A stretch of DNA of 31,827 nt from positions 1 through 31,827 of the forward strand of contig MLAK01001129.1 in assembly GCA_001839685.1 (NCBI GenBank). The letters are read 5' to 3'. The notes under the pieces were generated by a model. That model did no database searches and was not told where the DNA came from. It worked only from the letters and a program-made list of their open reading frames with translations. Made by a program: the position numbers and the translations under genes. The DNA is from Tritrichomonas foetus. Taxonomy: Eukaryota; Parabasalia; Tritrichomonadida; Tritrichomonadidae. Positions 28,368 to 31,827 of this stretch are shown here, in pieces. How positions within the stretch are numbered: the stretch's first letter is position 1; the number at the start of each line of letters is the position of its first letter.

Positions 28368-29528
28368 TCAATCATACCATTCAATACTTACTGGAGTTGC
28401 TTCATCCCACACACTTTCAAAGTTCCATTGTAAGTAGTTTCCAATTCCTTCATCATTTGTAGCCAAGTGTAAAGCTACAGAATTTCCAATTTCAAGCGCG
28501 CGAATATATTGGGCAAAAATGTAGCTTTCTTTCGACTTTTCAAAGTGAACAATGATGAAATTCGGTCCTTCATTATTCAGATTATATACACGGAACTCTA
28601 CATTTGAGAAAGCGGCGAGGGCTTCATAGCAAGGCTCCGTCTCTTCCTGTGATGATTGTTTTGATGCCAAATAACGAACTTTCGTTTGATTCTTCATAAG
28701 CAGCTCTTTCATGATTAAGTAAAGAGAAAACTCATCACTCGTTGGATCAACAAGTGAAGTGAGGCATTGTGGCGAATATGAATAAAAATCAATAGAGACA
28801 GGATTTTCATCAAATAAAGCAGTTAGCACTCGACTGGTGTCAATTCTTAAAGGATCTACGTAAGATTGCGGATTATGAAACATGAAAAATTTTGACTTTT
28901 CAATTTGCAATGGCTTGATTGCAGATGTTTGGGCCATTAAATTGCCCGGAATAACCCTTGGCAGCTTATTCAGCTGTGACAATTCATAATACGACATGAA
29001 ATTTGAGAGATCCTGGACAAGAGATTCACAATCAGATATGGATATCAACTGGGCCAGCATTGGGGTGGAGCCGTGCGGGTTGGGAATGAGGAAAGGCGCA
29101 ATAAAGGCGGTATCATCGGCAACGATTGATTGTGAGGAAATTGTTAGATTAGCGGTATTGATATCGAAAATATCAGTTATTCCGTTATTTTTGAGGATAT
29201 CTTCAATATTATTGTTGAGGGAAACGATAATTTTGATAGAGGCGCCATTCGATTTGGCCTCAAGAAGAGCGGGAATATATATCTTTGATAGCGCGGTTTC
29301 ATTCAGGTCGGAAAAGGAAAGCTGTACATTTCGTTTGGCTTTCTTAATTGAATCTGCAATAATTTTATGAAGCTGGTCAACGTCATTGGAAAGGGTTACA
29401 TTGGGAATTGTCGAACATTTACTCGGGCGAATATTATTTGTTTGAGTGATCGAGAAGATGAAAGATCCTGTGAGAAATATCGAAGATAAGAAAATAAGGG
29501 CTAAATATGGTTCAAAAAAGCAATGCAT
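28368..29528 (-). CDS. PLD3/PLD4-like type II membrane protein lacking HKD motifs
   Basis: The 386-residue product has an N-terminal hydrophobic anchor (about 8-28) and then a luminal or extracellular part with sequons at N43, N76 and N127. The layout resembles PLD3/PLD4: a first half with KIYIPALLEAKSNGASIKII (82-101), like the strand-helix before the first HKD, and a C-terminal WNFESVWDEATPV, like the end of the PLD fold. The HKD positions are lost. SQSIVADDTAFIA (132-144) stands where the first H-x-K-x4-D should be, and FIIVHFEKSKESYI, near the end, where the second should be. If the relation is right, it is a catalytically dead phospholipase D-like protein, perhaps binding lipid or nucleic acid. 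Family assignment rests on overall layout, not on catalytic motifs. Confidence 0.6.
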   Translation of the reverse strand: MHCFFEPYLALIFLSSIFLTGSFIFSITQTNNIRPSKCSTIPNVTLSNDVDQLHKIIADSIKKAKRNVQLSFSDLNETALSKIYIPALLEAKSNGASIKIIVSLNNNIEDILKNNGITDIFDINTANLTISSQSIVADDTAFIAPFLIPNPHGSTPMLAQLISISDCESLVQDLSNFMSYYELSQLNKLPRVIPGNLMAQTSAIKPLQIEKSKFFMFHNPQSYVDPLRIDTSRVLTALFDENPVSIDFYSYSPQCLTSLVDPTSDEFSLYLIMKELLMKNQTKVRYLASKQSSQEETEPCYEALAAFSNVEFRVYNLNNEGPNFIIVHFEKSKESYIFAQYIRALEIGNSVALHLATNDEGIGNYLQWNFESVWDEATPVSIEWYD

Positions 29529-29710
29529 TTTTTTTCCCTATCGGAATTTAACCATAAATTTCACCTTCACCTATTCATGAAACCAGCCAAATAAATAAGC
29601 AAAAAGTTAAACAATCTTAAGAAAAAGTTGGCAAAAAAAGGAATATGATTATGAAAAAAGATTATGTTTAGTGGTGTTAGAGGTAAGTTAAGACATCAAA
29701 ATCGAATACT

Positions 29711-31147
29711 TTAGAATGGGAAGGTCATTCCACTCTTTGCGAATTCCTTAGCGAGGTCTTCGGCGAATCCGTAGATGATGGAGACCATAAGAATGATACC
29801 TGTTCCGGATCCGAAGGCGCCGAGGAAGTCAGCGACGAAGGAAAGGAGGCCTGTGAGGATGCCACCGAGGATGGCGGCTGTTGGGATGTATTGGTTAAGC
29901 TTCTTTGTGATCATGTCNTTGTTGTCACGGTGTCCCTTGATTGTAAGGTGCTGCTGTGAAAGGCTCTTGGCGACATCTGCGGCTGAGTTTCCGCCGATGT
30001 TGAGGTAGTAGTAAGCGATGATGCCTGCTGAGCTGAGGACGATGAGGAGGTAGACGAGAGTATGGAGTGGGTCATCTAATGTGTGCTTGATTGATTGTGG
30101 TGGNTGGAGGAAATANGCAAGGCCGGAAATTGGGATAGCATAATCATCTCCAAGGCCTTGGTTTGGTGANCGCCAAACACCGAGGAGCTTGGTGATGAAG
30201 CTGTCTGGCCAGTGTGAGCAGATTGTGCGTGAGAACATGCAGATCTGATTGAAGATTGTTGATTGAATGATGATTGGTGTGTTTGATGTGTAGAAGAGTT
30301 TGATTTCGAATGGCTTTGGATCTTGGCGGTTAACGGTTGTCATAAGGCCGATGTTGATTTTGATGTGTTCGAAGAAAACGACGGCGATGAAAACGAGGAC
30401 TGTTGAGAAGAGGTTTGANAGGTTTGGAAGATGTGTNCGGAACATAGCTTCACGAAGAGCACGAATCTTGTCTTTNCGTGTGATCATCAAATGGAAGAAT
30501 GCAATGATGGCACCTTCGTATTCGTTTCCACGTCCGTAGTAGAAGTGNTGGAAGGAGAAGAGACGCCACATGATTTGTTCGCAGATGTTTGTAGCAATGA
30601 AAAGCGAAATACCTGAGCCAATTCCATATCCGTTTTGGAGCATTTCATCGAGAAGGATGACGACGATAGCNGCAGCGAANAGTTGGCCTAAAATGGCNAC
30701 AATTCCGAAAAGTCCGAGTTCTTCGATTGTTCCGTAGCTGCCTGAGAAGATGGCAATTCCGGCTTGGAAAACTGTCATGATGAGACCGGCAAGCTTTTGG
30801 GCGGCATCAAAGAGAGCCATTGATTCTTGGTTTGTGTTGTCGCGAACNATGAATCCGAGACCTGAAAGGAATTGAAGGATCATACCTGAGCTGACGATTG
30901 GGGAGATACCAAGTTCCATGAGTGTGAACTTGGAGGAGGCTGTAAGGAGACGAAGGTGGTACATTGGGTCTTGATGAGCAATCTTACGAACACCGGCGAG
31001 TGGCATAAGAGTGCAGACGAGATAGAGGCAGAGAGCTGCGAATGTATATATAAGCTTCCTTTTGATTGGAACTTCGTTCCTTGGTTTTGGAACTGTTGGC
31101 ATTAATTGAAGCACTGGCTTCAAGAGTTGGAGAAGATCGATACCCAT
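29711..31147 (-). CDS. SEC61A: SEC61 alpha, protein-translocon channel subunit
   Basis: The 478-residue protein matches eukaryotic SEC61 alpha in length and order. The N-terminus [17 protein letters not shown] aligns with the conserved MG-I-L-KP start. Membrane helix 1 and the plug region PLAGVRK follow, then [35 protein letters not shown] and the late [13 protein letters not shown]. It forms the ER membrane pore for co-translational import and membrane insertion. I start at ATG 31147, not the in-frame GTG at 31165, because the family begins there. Stop TAA overlaps TAAA. Codons are much richer in G and C than in neighbouring genes, as in highly expressed genes. Twelve ambiguous bases lie in the CDS, all at third codon positions. 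Confidence 0.97.
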   Translation of the reverse strand: MGIDLLQLLKPVLQLMPTVPKPRNEVPIKRKLIYTFAALCLYLVCTLMPLAGVRKIAHQDPMYHLRLLTASSKFTLMELGISPIVSSGMILQFLSGLGFXVRDNTNQESMALFDAAQKLAGLIMTVFQAGIAIFSGSYGTIEELGLFGIXAILGQXFAXAIVVILLDEMLQNGYGIGSGISLFIATNICEQIMWRLFSFXHFYYGRGNEYEGAIIAFFHLMITXKDKIRALREAMFXTHLPNXSNLFSTVLVFIAVVFFEHIKINIGLMTTVNRQDPKPFEIKLFYTSNTPIIIQSTIFNQICMFSRTICSHWPDSFITKLLGVWXSPNQGLGDDYAIPISGLXYFLXPPQSIKHTLDDPLHTLVYLLIVLSSAGIIAYYYLNIGGNSAADVAKSLSQQHLTIKGHRDNXDMITKKLNQYIPTAAILGGILTGLLSFVADFLGAFGSGTGIILMVSIIYGFAEDLAKEFAKSGMTFPF

Positions 31148-31751
31148 TTGGCCAAGAGGTGACACTTTTTTATTTTTCAGTTAATGGCTTTAGAAAAAGC
31201 GCCAATAATTTGAACTATCTATCTTTGAAAAAGTTGAAAAAACAATGTTTTTGAAATGCGGCCAAATAAGATAATAGAAACAGCGGTCTCTTCTTTACAT
31301 GATTTTTTATGACCGATTGACATAAGAGAACACTCCAAGAAAGTGAATAACGATTTCTATAATATTTTCTGTCATATTTTTTGATAATCATTCAATGACA
31401 TAATTAATATCTATTGTTATGTTAAATGTTATTGAAGAAATATATTTCATCTTTCTATTGTTTTTCAATATTGGTATAAAATACTATTTTTTTATGAAAA
31501 CAATTCTGAAAATTCTCATATTTGTCAATTGAATAGTCGATATACATGTATGATATCATTGTTTAAATGAATATTTTCTCCTTTTCTAATAGTTATAATC
31601 ACCTTAAATTCTAATTTTTTTGAACTCGAATCATCAATTCACTATCTCTTATCAATGAGCATAGAAAATGACTATTAAGGTACTTCATGTGAAACACTAA
31701 ATCGACAAAGAGAATAAAAATCGATATGTCTTCTCTATTTTTTTGTCAATT

Positions 31752-31773
31752 CCTCCTATATGAAAGGTTTACA
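31752..31773 (-). repeat. Right arm of 22-bp inverted repeat at window ends
   Basis: Exact reverse complement of bases 3-24. It opens the terminal segment that contains the nested palindrome. Confidence 0.75.
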
Positions 31774-31818
31774 TCGTGGTCCCCCCAAAGGTTTGTGGGG
31801 ACCATCCCATAAACCTTT
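31763..31818. repeat. Nested terminal palindrome
   Basis: The outer arms AAAGGTTTA (31763-31771) and TAAACCTTT (31810-31818) enclose inner arms TGGTCCCC (31777-31784) and GGGGACCA (31797-31804). A 12-base loop contains a third AAAGGTTT (31787-31794). All four arms are perfect. The structure resembles a transposon or repeat end rather than host gene DNA. Confidence 0.7.
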
Positions 31819-31827
31819 GTCCTACCA

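Larger units (their letters stand above)
31148..31827. other. SEC61 upstream region running into terminal repeat
   Basis: No gene is seen. TCACC lies about a dozen bases before the SEC61 ATG and may be its initiator. The middle is plain AT-rich DNA. The last 76 bases hold the right arm of the 22-bp inverted repeat and the nested palindrome, listed separately; they are sharply richer in G and C than what precedes them. Confidence 0.55.

Noticed and set aside
31148..31165. GTG start extending SEC61 alpha by six residues
   Set aside because: SEC61 alpha proteins start MGI, which is the ATG at 31147.
1..31827. CRISPR array, prokaryotic defence island or integrated virus
   Set aside because: No direct-repeat array with spacers, no prokaryotic ribosome sites or operons, and no viral structural or replication gene. 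The only mobile element seen is the mariner.

Overview
This 31.8 kb window looks like chromosomal DNA of a parabasalid protist, most likely Trichomonas vaginalis or a close relative. The sequence is AT-rich. Its genes are single-exon eukaryotic housekeeping genes (FCF1, eIF4E-like, Rab, SEC61 alpha, XRCC2-like, PfkB kinase, UBL-UBA protein) mixed with ankyrin, LRR, Sel1 and coiled-coil proteins. Several start codons have an initiator-like TCATT or TCAAA a few bases upstream, some stops overlap a TAAA motif, and there is a full-length mariner with D,D34D transposase. No spliceosomal intron was recognised.

Layout, left to right: a coiled-coil protein (+, 0.55-3.7 kb); an ankyrin protein (-, 3.9-5.8); an acidic Ser-rich protein with a possible C2-like N-terminus (+, 6.3-8.2); an XRCC2-like RAD51 paralogue (+, 8.4-9.2); an LRR protein (-, 9.7-11.6); a PfkB/ribokinase-like sugar kinase (+, 12.1-13.0); FCF1/UTP24 (-, 13.8-14.3); a 22-bp minisatellite; a UBL-UBA protein (-, 14.7-15.7); an eIF4E-like protein (+, 16.3-16.9); an intact mariner (17.24-18.52) inserted in an older degenerate repeat; a Rab GTPase (-, 19.2-19.7); a very long Sel1-repeat protein (-, 20.3-23.3); a 114-residue acidic protein (+, 23.7-24.1); a gene-poor tract with decayed coding-like fragments (24.1-28.4) that contains one small plausible gene (-, 25.8-26.2); a PLD-like membrane protein without HKD motifs (-, 28.4-29.5); and SEC61 alpha (-, 29.7-31.1).

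The genes do not form an operon. They are separately promoted single-exon genes on both strands. The part most unlike ordinary gene content is the edges and repeats. The two window ends carry a perfect 22-bp sequence in inverted orientation, the right end runs into a nested palindrome, the mariner sits between copies of a 13-bp inverted motif, and all 12 ambiguous bases in the window fall on third codon positions of SEC61 alpha. I see no defence system, CRISPR array, tRNA or rRNA.
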